From Deltaproteobacteria bacterium (GTDB lineage: Bacteria > Desulfobacterota > Desulfuromonadia > Geobacterales > Pseudopelobacteraceae), in assembly GCA_021779135.1 (NCBI GenBank), contig JAJYBH010000023.1:1-33690 (forward strand): 33,690 nt of DNA, written 5' to 3'. Below are positions 18,042-28,023 of this stretch, one piece after another. The notes beneath the pieces are model-generated. The model did no database searches, was not told the origin of the DNA, and saw only the letters and a list, made by a program, of their open reading frames with translations. Each line of letters begins with the position of its first letter. The first letter of the stretch is position 1. The position numbers and the translations under genes were made by a program.

Positions 18042-18917
18042 TCAGACCTTTTTCTGAATCTTCTGCCCCAGAAGCCCGGTGGGGCGGACCAGAAGGACCA
18101 GCACTAGAATAGCGAAGGCGATGGCATCGCGGTAGGAAGAGTAACCGATGGCAACCCCGAAGACCTCGGCCACACCCAGCAGGAGGCCGCCCAGCATGGC
18201 GCCGGGGATCGAGCCGATACCGCCCAGAACAGCGGCGGCAAAGGCCTTCAGGCCGGCCATCATCCCCATGTTGAAGGAGACCGAGTTAAACAGCACACCC
18301 ACCAGCACACCGCCGGCCGCCGCCAGGGCAGAGCCGAGGGCAAAGGTGAAAGAGATGACAAAATTGACGTTGATGCCCATCAGCGCGGCGGTGTTGTAGT
18401 CTTCGGAGGTGGCGCGCATGGCCTTGCCGATCTTGGTTTTCTGGACGATGAACTCCAGGGCCAGCATCAACAGGGCGGAGACGCCGATGATCAGGAGCTG
18501 CAATGTGGAGATGTCGGCCTTGCCGATGTGGATCTGGTGCGACGGAAATGCCTCGCTGGGAAAGCCCTTGGCATTGGCGCCGAAGACCATCATGGCCAGT
18601 GATGACAGGAAGATCGAGACGCCGATGGCCGAGATGAGCGCCGACAGACGCGACGATTTGCGCAGCGGGCGGTAGGCGATGAACTCGATCAACACCCCCA
18701 TGATCATGCAGAAGATCATGGCGATGGCCATTGCCAGAAACAGGTTCAGCTTGAAGTAGCCGACCATCAGAAGTCCGACGAAAGCGCCGACCATGAAAAT
18801 CTCACCATGGGCAAAGTTGATCAGGGTGATGATGCCGTAGACCATGGTATAGCCGAGGGCGATCAGGGCATAGGTGCTGCCGAGCGCTATTCCGTTGATA
18901 AGTTGCTGTAAAAACAT
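18042..18917 (-). CDS. livH: Branched-chain amino acid ABC transporter permease LivH
   Basis: MFLQQLINGIALGSTYALIALGYTMVYGIITLINFAHGEIFMVGAF; AVLGGIGSIPGAMLGGLLLGVAE. Confidence 0.95.
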   Translation of the reverse strand: MFLQQLINGIALGSTYALIALGYTMVYGIITLINFAHGEIFMVGAFVGLLMVGYFKLNLFLAMAIAMIFCMIMGVLIEFIAYRPLRKSSRLSALISAIGVSIFLSSLAMMVFGANAKGFPSEAFPSHQIHIGKADISTLQLLIIGVSALLMLALEFIVQKTKIGKAMRATSEDYNTAALMGINVNFVISFTFALGSALAAAGGVLVGVLFNSVSFNMGMMAGLKAFAAAVLGGIGSIPGAMLGGLLLGVAEVFGVAIGYSSYRDAIAFAILVLVLLVRPTGLLGQKIQKKV

Positions 18918-19126
18918 GGTGTCTACCTGCGCTGGATGCAAAGTTGCTGAAAAACAACTAATTTTATGTTGATGAAATCACTTGGAAATTCTATTTTTTA
19001 CCACAGTAAACAGCGGTTCTGCAAGTGAATTGTTAGACCAATTAAAACGTAACTTTACCCGGACCGGCCCGCCGTGCTATTCCAAGGGGGTTCAAAGCAT
19101 TTTCCAGGCACACAGGGCGGTCTCTC

Positions 19127-20044
19127 TTGGTCCAAACTCAACGTCATAACTATTGGGGCTATTGTGCCCTGGCCCTGGCGGCCTCCATCTGGGGCGGCAT
19201 GTATGTGGTCAGCAAGTACGCCCTGGATTTCATCCCTCCCTTTACCCTGCTCTGGCTGCGCTATATCACCGGATTCTGCGTACTGTTCCCCCTGGCTGTG
19301 CGTCAACACAAGACTCCTCTTACGCGGGCCGACCAGCGCGCTTTTCTCTCGATCGGCTTCGTGGGGTATTTTGTGTCGGTCGGGCTGCAGTTCATCGGCA
19401 CCCGCCTGTCATCAGCCCACAATGGCGCCATCATCACCTCGGCCAGTCCGGCCTTTATCCTGCTCTTCGCCTGGCTGATGCTGGGGGAGCGGCTGACACG
19501 CCGCAAGCTGATCTCGGTGCTGATGGCAACCGCGGGGGTGATCATCGTCGTCGGGTGGGATTCAGGTACGTCAGGTGGCGGATGGGCATTGGCCGGCAAT
19601 CTGGCCCTGATCGGCGCGGCGGTCACCTGGGCGCTGCTCTCGGTCCTGGCCCGCAAATTCTCCGCCAGCCTCTCTCCGCTGGCGATCACGACCGGCGCCG
19701 TATTCTGGGCCGCGATCATGACGACGCCGGTCATGGTTGTGGAATGGCATTTTCTGCCGGTACACGGCCTGAGCAATCCGCTGCTGTGGGGAGCTGTCCT
19801 CTATCTGGGGGTGGTGGCAACGGCCGGTGCCTTTTATTTCTGGAACAAGGGCTTGAGCCTGGTCGAAGCCGGTACCGGCTCGGTGTTCTTCTTCCTGCAG
19901 CCGGTCGTGGGCGCCCTGCTGGGGTGGCTTGTCCTGGGGGAGCAGCTCACGGTTTCGTTCTTCATCGGCGGGAGCGTCATCCTGCTGGCGGTGATGATCG
20001 CGTCGCTGCCTTCCCCTGCTGCTTTCTCAGCAAAAGCAAAATAA
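19127..20044 (+). CDS. EamA/DMT family transporter
   Basis: YWGYCALALAASIWGGMYVVSKYALDFIPPFTLLWLRYITGF; GTGSVFFFLQPVVGALLGWLVLGEQLT. Confidence 0.9.
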   Translation: MVQTQRHNYWGYCALALAASIWGGMYVVSKYALDFIPPFTLLWLRYITGFCVLFPLAVRQHKTPLTRADQRAFLSIGFVGYFVSVGLQFIGTRLSSAHNGAIITSASPAFILLFAWLMLGERLTRRKLISVLMATAGVIIVVGWDSGTSGGGWALAGNLALIGAAVTWALLSVLARKFSASLSPLAITTGAVFWAAIMTTPVMVVEWHFLPVHGLSNPLLWGAVLYLGVVATAGAFYFWNKGLSLVEAGTGSVFFFLQPVVGALLGWLVLGEQLTVSFFIGGSVILLAVMIASLPSPAAFSAKAK

Positions 20045-20371
20045 AGCTACGTACGTCAAATAACTGGTCGGGATAACTATCCCTCACCCACCCGCCGCCT
20101 TTGTCATCAATCGGCACAAATCCGCTCAACAGCGTTCATTGCTGCCTGGTCCGACCTGATAATATCAGTCCCCCCAGTGTGCACAGACGACAAATTCCCC
20201 ATTGCCGTTTCCCAGTTGTACGCCATATCACCGAAGAAAGTAATAAATGCCCGTTATTTTAGTACGTTACTCTCGAGCGCCCGGTTGCCCTCGCCTGCCA
20301 TGAGATGTAACTGCCTGAATTATGTGTGTAAATAATATAATTAATCTGCCGGCATTATTGGGCTCAAATTA

Positions 20372-20387
20372 TGCTGTGTAAACAGCA
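20372..20387. other. Short hairpin TGCTGT-GTAA-ACAGCA in the 5' region of the chemoreceptor gene
   Basis: Perfect 6-bp arms with a GTAA loop about 45 nt upstream of the start codon. Confidence 0.4.
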
Positions 20388-20430
20388 GAATTTTAATTGT
20401 AGTTCTATCATGTAAACGGAAGGAGCTACC

Positions 20431-22065
20431 ATGTTCAAGGCTTACAAGGACTGGGGAATTTTCTCGAAAATCATGAGCCTGTCGGCCCTGAGCAGCGTAC
20501 TGCTGATTGCTGCGACGGTGTTTGCATTGGTCCCGTTCATGCGCGGGATAATAATGAAAGAAAAAAAAGAAACGGTCAGTTTCCAGGTGCAGGGAGTGAT
20601 AAGTCTTCTGACGACGTACCAGAAACAGGTCGACGCCGGGATTATCTCCAGGGAGGATGCCCAGAAGCAGGCGGCCGGGCGGATCGCCGCCATCCGGTAT
20701 GATGAAAATAACTACATCTGGATCAATGATATGGTGCCACGAATGATCATGCACCCCTTGAAGCCTGAACTGGATGGCAAGGAGCTGAGTGACAACAAGG
20801 ATCCAAACGGCAAGGCCATATTTGTAGAGTTTGCAAGAATATGCAAAGAGAAGGGAAAGGGTTTTGTTGACTATGCCTGGGAGAAACCCGGCAACAGCAC
20901 ACCGGTTCCAAAAGTATCCTATGTGGAGTTATACCAGCCCTGGGGCTGGGTTGTCGGCACCGGCATCTACGTGGATGATGTGGCTGCCCAGATGAAAAAC
21001 ATCATCGTCGGAATAGGGGTGGTGCTGGTCGTTTTAATAGTGGTTACAATCGTGGTTGCATACCTGATCGCCAGGTCAATAACGGTCCCGACGACCATGC
21101 TGGCCAGGCAAACAGAACTGGTAGCCAGAGGAGAACTTGATATCGATGTCGTCTGCACCTCCAATGACGAAATAGGACGTCTGTCCTGCTCATTCAAGAC
21201 GATGACCGAGAACCTCCGCTCCATCATCGGCCAGGTGGCAGGCACCTCGAACCAAGTGGCGGCCGCCGCCACCCAGCTCACAACAGCGGCGGAGCAGATA
21301 GCAACCGGCGCCGAGGAAGTTGCCGCGCAATCCGGAACCGTGGCCACCGCTGGCGAAGAGATGTCGGCTACCTCATGCGACATCGCCAGGAACTGTCAGA
21401 TGGCCGCCGAAGGGGCTCAACTGGCATCTTTATCCGCCCGGAACGGAGCGGCGGTTGTCGAATCAACCATACTTGTCATGGGCAATATCGCGGCCAGGGT
21501 CAAGGAGTCGGCCAGGACGGTAGAAAATCTCGGGGCGCGCTCCGATCAGATCGGCGCCATTATCGGTACGATCGAGGATATTGCCGACCAGACGAACCTG
21601 CTGGCGCTGAATGCTGCCATCGAAGCCGCCCGTGCGGGCGATCAGGGCCGCGGTTTTGCAGTGGTTGCCGATGAAGTGCGCGCCCTGGCTGAACGCACGA
21701 CTCGCGCCACCAAGGAGATCGATGGAATGATCAAGGCCATACAGAATGAAACCAGGAATGCGGTTGCCGTTATGGAGCAGGGGGTGCTTCAGGTGGAGGC
21801 CGGCACCGCGGAGGCTGCCAAATCCGGAACCGCTCTGCGAGATATTCTGGAGCAGATCAATGCGGTGGCCATGCAGATCAACCAGATAGCCACTGCCGCC
21901 GAAGAACAGACCGCCACCACCAGCGAAATCTCCAGCAACATGCAACAGATTACCGAGGTAATCCATCAAACGTCTCAAGGCGCGAATGAATCGGCCACGT
22001 CAGCGGCGCAATTGAAAGGCAATGCGGTAGAGTTGCAGCGTCTGGTGCTTCAGTTCAAGCTGTAA
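20431..22065 (+). CDS. Methyl-accepting chemotaxis protein with periplasmic Cache-type sensor domain
   Basis: Sensor region [32 protein letters not shown]...[18 protein letters not shown]; hairpin-tip signature [40 protein letters not shown]. Confidence 0.95.
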   Translation: MFKAYKDWGIFSKIMSLSALSSVLLIAATVFALVPFMRGIIMKEKKETVSFQVQGVISLLTTYQKQVDAGIISREDAQKQAAGRIAAIRYDENNYIWINDMVPRMIMHPLKPELDGKELSDNKDPNGKAIFVEFARICKEKGKGFVDYAWEKPGNSTPVPKVSYVELYQPWGWVVGTGIYVDDVAAQMKNIIVGIGVVLVVLIVVTIVVAYLIARSITVPTTMLARQTELVARGELDIDVVCTSNDEIGRLSCSFKTMTENLRSIIGQVAGTSNQVAAAATQLTTAAEQIATGAEEVAAQSGTVATAGEEMSATSCDIARNCQMAAEGAQLASLSARNGAAVVESTILVMGNIAARVKESARTVENLGARSDQIGAIIGTIEDIADQTNLLALNAAIEAARAGDQGRGFAVVADEVRALAERTTRATKEIDGMIKAIQNETRNAVAVMEQGVLQVEAGTAEAAKSGTALRDILEQINAVAMQINQIATAAEEQTATTSEISSNMQQITEVIHQTSQGANESATSAAQLKGNAVELQRLVLQFKL

Positions 22066-22068
22066 ACA

Positions 22069-25000
22069 TTATTCCAGCCAGTCATCATCCTCCTCGATCG
22101 GCGCGAACCCGCGCCGCATGGTGTTCTCCGTAACTACCCGCGGGTCCATGAAATGCAGCAGGTAATCGGGGCCGCCGGCCTTGGTGCCGACGCCCGACAT
22201 GCGCGAACCGCCGAAGGGCTGGCGCCCTACCAGCGCCCCGGTATTGTTGCGGTTGATGTACAGGTTGCCGACGCGGAATTCACGGCGGGCCCGGGTCAGG
22301 TGGACGGGGCTGCGGCTGAAGATGCCGCCGGTCAGGGCAAAGCGGGTGGAATTGGCCCACTCGATGGCCTGGTCGAAGTCCCTGGCGCGCATGACCGCCA
22401 GTACCGGTCCGAAGATCTCCTCCTGGGCGATGCGATGCCGGGGTGTGATGCCGTCGATGATCGTCAACGGCACCCAGTAGCCCGCACCTTCGGGAACCGG
22501 GCTGGAGTAGAGCAATCTCCCCTCCTGTTTGCCGACCTCGATGTACTCCTTGATGTTCTTCTGCGCCGCTGCATCCGACACGGCTCCCATGGAGAATTTC
22601 GGATCCTCCGCTGGTCCCACCTGGTAGACCCTGGCCGCCTTGACCAATCGGTCCACAAACCTGTCATAGACCGCATCCAGCACGATCACCCGTGAACAGG
22701 CCGAACACTTCTGGCCCTGGAAAGCGAAAGCCGAGTAGAGCACGTGCGGCACCGCCTCGTCCAGATCGGCGTCGTCGTCGATGATGATGGCGTTCTTGCC
22801 CCCCATCTCGGAGATGATCTTTTTGACGTTGGCCTGACCGGGGTGCACCTTTGCGGCCCGCTCGATGATGCGCAGGCCGACCTCCACCGATCCGGTGAAG
22901 GCGATCAGGGAGATATCGGGGTGATCGACCAGGAAATCGCCGATGACCGAACCCTTGCCCGGCACGTAGTTGAAGACACCCTCCGGCAGGCCGGCCGCGC
23001 GGAAGATCTCCACCAGGTGCCAGCCGATGATGCCGGTGATGTTGGAGGGTTTGAAAACCACCGGGTTGCCGGCGACGATCGCGGCCGAGGCCATGCCCAG
23101 GCTGATGGCCAGGGGGAAGTTCCAGGGGGAGATGATGGCGGCAATCCCTTTTGGCTCATAGAAATAGTGGTTGATCTCGCCCGGGGCATGGCCCACGCGC
23201 TGCGGTTCGCCGAGGCGGATCATCTCACGGGCATAGTACTCCAGGAAGTCGATGGCCTCGGTGACATCGGCATAGGCCTGGTCCCACTGCTTGCCGATCT
23301 CCAGCACCTGCCAGGCGGACAGTTCGAAGATACGGGCGCGGGCCGCCTCGGCGCCCTTCAGCAGGTACTCGGCCCGCTCGCGGGGGCCGGTGTCGCGCCA
23401 GGCCGGGAAGGCCTTCCTGGCAGCGGCGATGGCCTGGCTTACCTCACCAGTCCCGGCCTGGCAGATCCTGCCCAGCACCTCGTCCGGGTTGGCCGGGTTG
23501 ACCGTGTTGTAGGTATCAGCGGTGACAATTTCTTTCCCGTCGATGTAGAGCGGATAGGTCCGGCCCAGTTGTGTGCGGACGCTGGCAATCGCAACGGGGA
23601 AGGCGGCCCGGTGATCGACCCGCGTGAAATCGACCATGGCCGCGTTGTCAAAGCGGACCAGCCCGCCGGGAGCGCTCGTGGTCTGGCGCGGTTTTTTCGA
23701 ACGCTCATCGCGTTCCCGCTGGGCGGTGACGGCCGGGTCCTCCAGCAGGCGTTCTATCCGGGCGTCCTCGGCAAAGCTCTGGCGCAGGAAGGATTCGTTG
23801 GCGGTATTTTCCAGCAGGCGGCGCACCAGATAGCCCATGCCGGGGACCATGTTGCCATACGGGCAGTAGAGGCGGATGCGGCCGGCAACCTTGAGGATCC
23901 CCTTGCGGACCGGTTCGGCCATGCCGTACAGCACCTGGAACTCGTAGCGTGATTCGGGGACGTTCAAGTACCGGGCGATCTCCATGACGGCCGAGATGGT
24001 CCTGATATTGTGAGAGGCACAGGCAAAGTGGCAGATACGGTGGTTCTCCAGGATCACCCGCGCCTGGCGCTCGAAGGCGGCATCGCTCTCGGCCTTGATC
24101 GTCCAGACCGGGACCTCCCAGCCGTTCTGCTTGGCCTTGACGCACTCGTAGTCCCAGTAGGCCCCTTTGACCAGCCGTATCGAAATCTGGGTATCCCGCT
24201 CCCTGGCCCAGGCCAGCAGGTCGTCCAGGTCCTGGTCCGTGTCCTTCAGGTAGGCCTGCAGCACGATGCCGATGTGGGGGTAGTCGCGGTATTCCATCTT
24301 CAGGCGCTTGTACAGCTCGATGATGATGGCCTTGTGGCGGTAGGACTCCATATCGATGCAGAGGAAGCCGCCCACCTCGACAACCTTGGCCGCGATGCGG
24401 CGCAGCTGCCTGAGCATGGCGATGACCGAACCCTCAAAATCCTGGGGATTGGCCAGGGCAAAGAGCGCGGTCGGTTTGACGGCGACATTGATCCGCGGGG
24501 CGTGCCCCCAGTCCAGCGCCGCGTCGCCGCCCGTGCCGGGCAGTCCCTTCCAGCCCTGCTGCTCTTTCCTCAGGCTCTCCAGCACCTCCAGGTAGGTGCC
24601 CACATACTCCTCGGCCTCCTCCTCGGTCAGTGTGGCCTCGCCCAGCACGTCCACCACGGCGGCAAAACCATCCCTGCGCAGTTTTTCGATGTTCCTGACC
24701 GCTTCGCGGGTATTCTCGCCGACGATGAACTGGCGGGCCATCTCCTGGATGTTGGCCGAAATGACCTTGTTGAGCACCGCACCGCCCAGGGAGCCAAGCA
24801 TGCCGGCCATCTTGGCGCCGCTCTTGAGAACCGGCGGCATATCCTGTTCCTCGCCGAAATACTCGCGGATGTGGTCGGTGAGCAGTTTGCCGGTGGTCAG
24901 CGACGGAAAGGCGTCCACGAAACGGAACATCTGGATCTTGAACTGTTCGTTCTGCATGCTCCAGTCCATTACCTTGCCCATCCAGGCCCCCTTGTTGAAG

Positions 25001-25083
25001 AGGGATGGTTTTTCCCCGGCAACGGTTGAAAAAAACGCCTTGCCTCGATTGATGATCTTCGTGTTGAGTTCCGTGTCGTGCAT
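22069..25083 (-). CDS. putA: Bifunctional proline dehydrogenase / delta-1-pyrroline-5-carboxylate dehydrogenase
   Basis: PRODH motifs (RLVKGAYWDYE, YEFQVLYGMAEPVR) followed by ALDH motifs (SPWNFPLAISLGMASAAIVAGNPVVFKPS, FTGSVEVGLRI, FQGQKCSACSRVIV). Confidence 0.96.
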   Translation of the reverse strand: MHDTELNTKIINRGKAFFSTVAGEKPSLFNKGAWMGKVMDWSMQNEQFKIQMFRFVDAFPSLTTGKLLTDHIREYFGEEQDMPPVLKSGAKMAGMLGSLGGAVLNKVISANIQEMARQFIVGENTREAVRNIEKLRRDGFAAVVDVLGEATLTEEEAEEYVGTYLEVLESLRKEQQGWKGLPGTGGDAALDWGHAPRINVAVKPTALFALANPQDFEGSVIAMLRQLRRIAAKVVEVGGFLCIDMESYRHKAIIIELYKRLKMEYRDYPHIGIVLQAYLKDTDQDLDDLLAWARERDTQISIRLVKGAYWDYECVKAKQNGWEVPVWTIKAESDAAFERQARVILENHRICHFACASHNIRTISAVMEIARYLNVPESRYEFQVLYGMAEPVRKGILKVAGRIRLYCPYGNMVPGMGYLVRRLLENTANESFLRQSFAEDARIERLLEDPAVTAQRERDERSKKPRQTTSAPGGLVRFDNAAMVDFTRVDHRAAFPVAIASVRTQLGRTYPLYIDGKEIVTADTYNTVNPANPDEVLGRICQAGTGEVSQAIAAARKAFPAWRDTGPRERAEYLLKGAEAARARIFELSAWQVLEIGKQWDQAYADVTEAIDFLEYYAREMIRLGEPQRVGHAPGEINHYFYEPKGIAAIISPWNFPLAISLGMASAAIVAGNPVVFKPSNITGIIGWHLVEIFRAAGLPEGVFNYVPGKGSVIGDFLVDHPDISLIAFTGSVEVGLRIIERAAKVHPGQANVKKIISEMGGKNAIIIDDDADLDEAVPHVLYSAFAFQGQKCSACSRVIVLDAVYDRFVDRLVKAARVYQVGPAEDPKFSMGAVSDAAAQKNIKEYIEVGKQEGRLLYSSPVPEGAGYWVPLTIIDGITPRHRIAQEEIFGPVLAVMRARDFDQAIEWANSTRFALTGGIFSRSPVHLTRARREFRVGNLYINRNNTGALVGRQPFGGSRMSGVGTKAGGPDYLLHFMDPRVVTENTMRRGFAPIEEDDDWLE

Positions 25084-25129
25084 CGTCGGCTCCTTGAATG
25101 TGGCGGCGAGAGTAATTAATGCCGTAGTG

Positions 25130-25147
25130 AATGGTTAGACCATTAGT
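25130..25147. promoter_or_regulatory. Candidate GntR/FadR-type operator 1 upstream of putA
   Basis: AATGGT-TAG-ACCATT, perfect 6-bp arms, then AGTAA. Confidence 0.7.
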
Positions 25148-25249
25148 AAAATAATCCAGGAAACGTGTCAAGCGACAATCTTTAACTGCCTGGTAATTTA
25201 GTCTTTTTGCGCCTCTCATGCTTGCCAAACACACGAGGTGATGATACAG

Positions 25250-25267
25250 TGGTTCTACCATTAGTAA
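25250..25267. promoter_or_regulatory. Candidate GntR/FadR-type operator 2 in the putA/gntR gap
   Basis: TGGT-TCT-ACCATTAGTAA; 16 of 18 positions identical to the site at 25132. Confidence 0.7.
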
Positions 25268-25394
25268 GTTAGAAATTATTTTCTGCGCTTTTCAGGCAGA
25301 AAATAATTTGGTTAACGCACGTATCCGCTTTATCCGGGCTAGTCACGTCTGAATCGTATGGTTTTATTTTACCAAGATTTGCAGGGGATGTCGC

Positions 25395-26108
25395 ATGTTC
25401 AAGACGGTCAAACAGAACAAGGCCTATCAGGACGTGGTCGAGCAGATTCAGGAAGCCATCATGGAGGGGACGCTCAAGCCGGGCCGGCAGCTTCCCGCTG
25501 AACGCGAGCTGAAGGAGCAGTTCGGCATAAGCCGGGGGACGCTGCGCGAGGCCTTGCGCGTGCTGGAGCAGAAAGGGCTGATCGAAATCCGGACCGGCGT
25601 GGCCGGCGGCTCGATCGTCAGGGAGGTGAACAGCGAAAACCTCAGCGATAACCTGGGGCTGCTGATTCGCAACCGCGCCGTGTCGCTGCGTGACCTGGCC
25701 GAGTTCCGCGAGGGCCTGGAGGGAGGGGTGGCCGCGCTGGCCGCCCAGCGGGCCACGGAGCAGGATCGGCTCGTGCTGGAAGGGCTGCTGGATGAAGCGG
25801 GCGGGTATCTCAAGGAAGGGCGCAAAGGGTGGGATTCGTTTGTCCGCACCGACGAACAGATCCACCTGGCGCTGGCGCGCATCAGTGGCAACCCGCTCTT
25901 CATTGCCGTGCTCACCAGCGTCTACCACAATATCCACACCTATTACGAGAACTACCTTCCCTGGAACACGGAACTGCTGCAGGAGAACTTCAGCGATCTG
26001 AAAAACATTGTGGCAGCGGTGTCCGCCGGTGAGGCCGAGCGTGCCCGGGAGATCGCCCTGGGGCATGTGCGGCGCTTCAATGCCTATATGGAGGAAAAGA
26101 AGGTTTAA
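25395..26108 (+). CDS. FadR subfamily (GntR-FCD) transcriptional regulator, probable regulator of divergent putA
   Basis: wHTH GTLKPGRQLPAERELKEQFGISRGTLREALRVLEQKGLIEIRTG; all-helical FCD domain (DLAEFREGLEGGVAALAAQRA...DEQIHLALARISGNPLF). Confidence 0.93.
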   Translation: MFKTVKQNKAYQDVVEQIQEAIMEGTLKPGRQLPAERELKEQFGISRGTLREALRVLEQKGLIEIRTGVAGGSIVREVNSENLSDNLGLLIRNRAVSLRDLAEFREGLEGGVAALAAQRATEQDRLVLEGLLDEAGGYLKEGRKGWDSFVRTDEQIHLALARISGNPLFIAVLTSVYHNIHTYYENYLPWNTELLQENFSDLKNIVAAVSAGEAERAREIALGHVRRFNAYMEEKKV

Positions 26109-26157
26109 GCCAGTCCCCCCAAATCTCCCTTATGCCCGAGAGGGTGCGTGTCAGGTA

Positions 26158-26196
26158 TAAAAAACGCCGTGCAGCTCAAGCCGCACGGCGTTTTTG
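26158..26196. terminator. Bidirectional terminator between convergent gntR and ABC ATPase genes
   Basis: AAAAAACGCCGTGC-agctcaagcc-GCACGGCGTTTTT. Confidence 0.9.
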
Positions 26197-26220
26197 TATC
26201 TGTAGGGACTGCACGGACAG

Positions 26221-27018
26221 CTACTCTTCCGACAAAAGCGTCCGGTCGTTCTCGAAGGTCTTGTGGCGGATCTGATGGAACTTGTCGATCAGTTTTTCGA
26301 CGGTCAGGGCCTTTTTTTCCTCGCCTTCCACATCGAAGATGATCTCGCCCTTGTCCATCATCAGCAGGCGGTTGCCGAACTCAATGGCGTGGCTCATGTT
26401 GTGGGTGATCATCATGGAGGTGAGCTTGTATTCCCTGATGAACTTGTGGGTCAGCTCCAGCACGATCTGGGCGTTTTTGGGGTCGAGGGCGGCGGTGTGC
26501 TCGTCCAGCAGGATCAGGTCCGGTTTCGACAGGACCATCATCAGCAGGGTCAGGGCCTGGCGCTGGCCGCCGGAAAACATGGCCAGGTTCTCCTTCATGC
26601 GTCCCTCCAGCCCCATTTTCAGCTGGGTCAGCTCGGTCCTGAAATAATCGCGCATGCGGTTGTTCAGGCTCCGTTTCAGCCACTTGAAGCCTTTTTTGTA
26701 GGTGATCATCATGTTGTCTTCCAGGCTCATGTTGGAAGCGGTGCCGAGCAGCGGGTTCTGAAAGATGCGGCCGATATAGCGGGCGCGCTTGTACTCCGGT
26801 TCACGGGTGATGTCGCGGTTGTTCAGGGAGATGCTGCCCTCGCTCGGGATGATGGTGCCGGCGATCAGGTTGAAGAGCGTGGACTTGCCGGCACCGTTGC
26901 TGCCGATGACGGTAATGAAATCGCCTTCCCTGATCCGCAGGTTGATGTTGCTGATGGCCTGGTTCTCGTTGACCGTGCCGGGGTTGAATACCATGGAAAC
27001 ATTCGTGAGTGCGATCAT
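26221..27018 (-). CDS. ABC transporter ATP-binding protein of a TrpX-type (putative aromatic amino acid) system
   Basis: VIGSNGAGKSTLFNLIAGTIIPSEG, FSGGQRQALTLLMMVLSKPDLILLDEHTAALDPK. Confidence 0.9.
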   Translation of the reverse strand: MIALTNVSMVFNPGTVNENQAISNINLRIREGDFITVIGSNGAGKSTLFNLIAGTIIPSEGSISLNNRDITREPEYKRARYIGRIFQNPLLGTASNMSLEDNMMITYKKGFKWLKRSLNNRMRDYFRTELTQLKMGLEGRMKENLAMFSGGQRQALTLLMMVLSKPDLILLDEHTAALDPKNAQIVLELTHKFIREYKLTSMMITHNMSHAIEFGNRLLMMDKGEIIFDVEGEEKKALTVEKLIDKFHQIRHKTFENDRTLLSEE

Positions 27019-27923
27019 TTGTCCACCATAGCCTTGATGGCGGCCTTTTTCAGTTTCTTGCTCTGGGTTATCACCAGCAGCACGATGATCAGGACGCCCT
27101 TGATCAGGTTGAGGTCATTGGGGGTCATCTGGATCAGATAGCCGTAATAGCGCCCCAGGTACATGACCCCGTGAAACAGGATCGAGCCGGCGATGGCGCA
27201 GAGGGTCAACACGCCGATGCGGTTGCTCTTCATGACCAGAAACTCGCCGATCATGACCGAGGCCAGTCCGGAGATGATGATGCCCTGGCCCAGACCGACG
27301 TCGGCAAATCCGAGGTATTGGGCCGCGAATGCGCCCGATATGGCCACCAGGCCATTGGAGAGGCCGACACCGATGGTCTTGAGGGTCTTGGGGTTGACCC
27401 CCTGGGAGATGACCATCTGCTCGTTGTTGCCCATGGCGCCCATGGTCATGCCCAGGTCCGTGCGGAAGAACATATCGACCAGGACCTTGATGATGATCAC
27501 GACCAGCAGGAAGAAGATCAGCAGGACATACTCTTCCGGGATTCTGTCGGCGAACATCTCGGTCACCCTGGAGAGGATGGTCTCCTCCTTGAGGACCGGC
27601 ACATTGGCGCGGTTGCCCATGATGCGGATGTTGATCGAATAGAGCATGGTCATGGTCAGGATGCCGGCCAGCAGGTTGGGCACCTTGAGGTGGTTGTGAA
27701 TCAGCGCCGTGGTGACGCCGGCCAGCACCCCGCCGATGAACGCCACCAGCAGCGCCAGCCAGATATTGGTGCCCAGCAGGATGCACTGCACCATCAGGGC
27801 CGCACCCAGCGGGAACGAACCGTCCACGGTCAGGTCGGGAAAATCGAGCACCCGGAAGGTGATGAACACCCCCAGGACCATGATCCCGTAAATCAGACCT
27901 TCTACCAGAATCCCTTCGATCAT
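27015..27923 (-). CDS. ABC transporter permease of the same system
   Basis: EGLIYGIMVLGVFITFRVLDFPDLTVDGSFPLGAAL; overlaps the ATPase start. Confidence 0.9.
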   Translation of the reverse strand: MIEGILVEGLIYGIMVLGVFITFRVLDFPDLTVDGSFPLGAALMVQCILLGTNIWLALLVAFIGGVLAGVTTALIHNHLKVPNLLAGILTMTMLYSINIRIMGNRANVPVLKEETILSRVTEMFADRIPEEYVLLIFFLLVVIIIKVLVDMFFRTDLGMTMGAMGNNEQMVISQGVNPKTLKTIGVGLSNGLVAISGAFAAQYLGFADVGLGQGIIISGLASVMIGEFLVMKSNRIGVLTLCAIAGSILFHGVMYLGRYYGYLIQMTPNDLNLIKGVLIIVLLVITQSKKLKKAAIKAMVDK

Positions 27924-27963
27924 AGCTGCGCCGTGTGTCCTTTAGTCTGTGTGGATTTTACCC

Positions 27964-28017
27964 GCACTGGAACGCGGATTGAGCGGGTCTTTTCAGTGCT
28001 GATCCGCGTTCCGGTGC
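27964..28017 (-). repeat. Long inverted repeat between SBP and permease genes
   Basis: GCACTGGAACGCGGAT (27964-27979) and ATCCGCGTTCCGGTGC (28002-28017): 15 of 16 positions complementary, 22-nt loop. Confidence 0.8.
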
Positions 28018-28023
28018 TGTTGA

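Noticed and set aside
19028-19043. AATTGTTAGACCAATT near livH as a third copy of the putA operator
   Set aside because: Shares GTTAGACCA but the spacing and symmetry differ from TGGT-N3-ACCA, and a 9-mer match is plausible by chance in this window.
22744-23952. 402-aa + strand ORF antisense to putA
   Set aside because: Shadow ORF opposite a well-supported putA; no recognisable motifs.
24010-25029. 339-aa + strand ORF antisense to putA
   Set aside because: Shadow ORF in GC-rich coding DNA; no family features.
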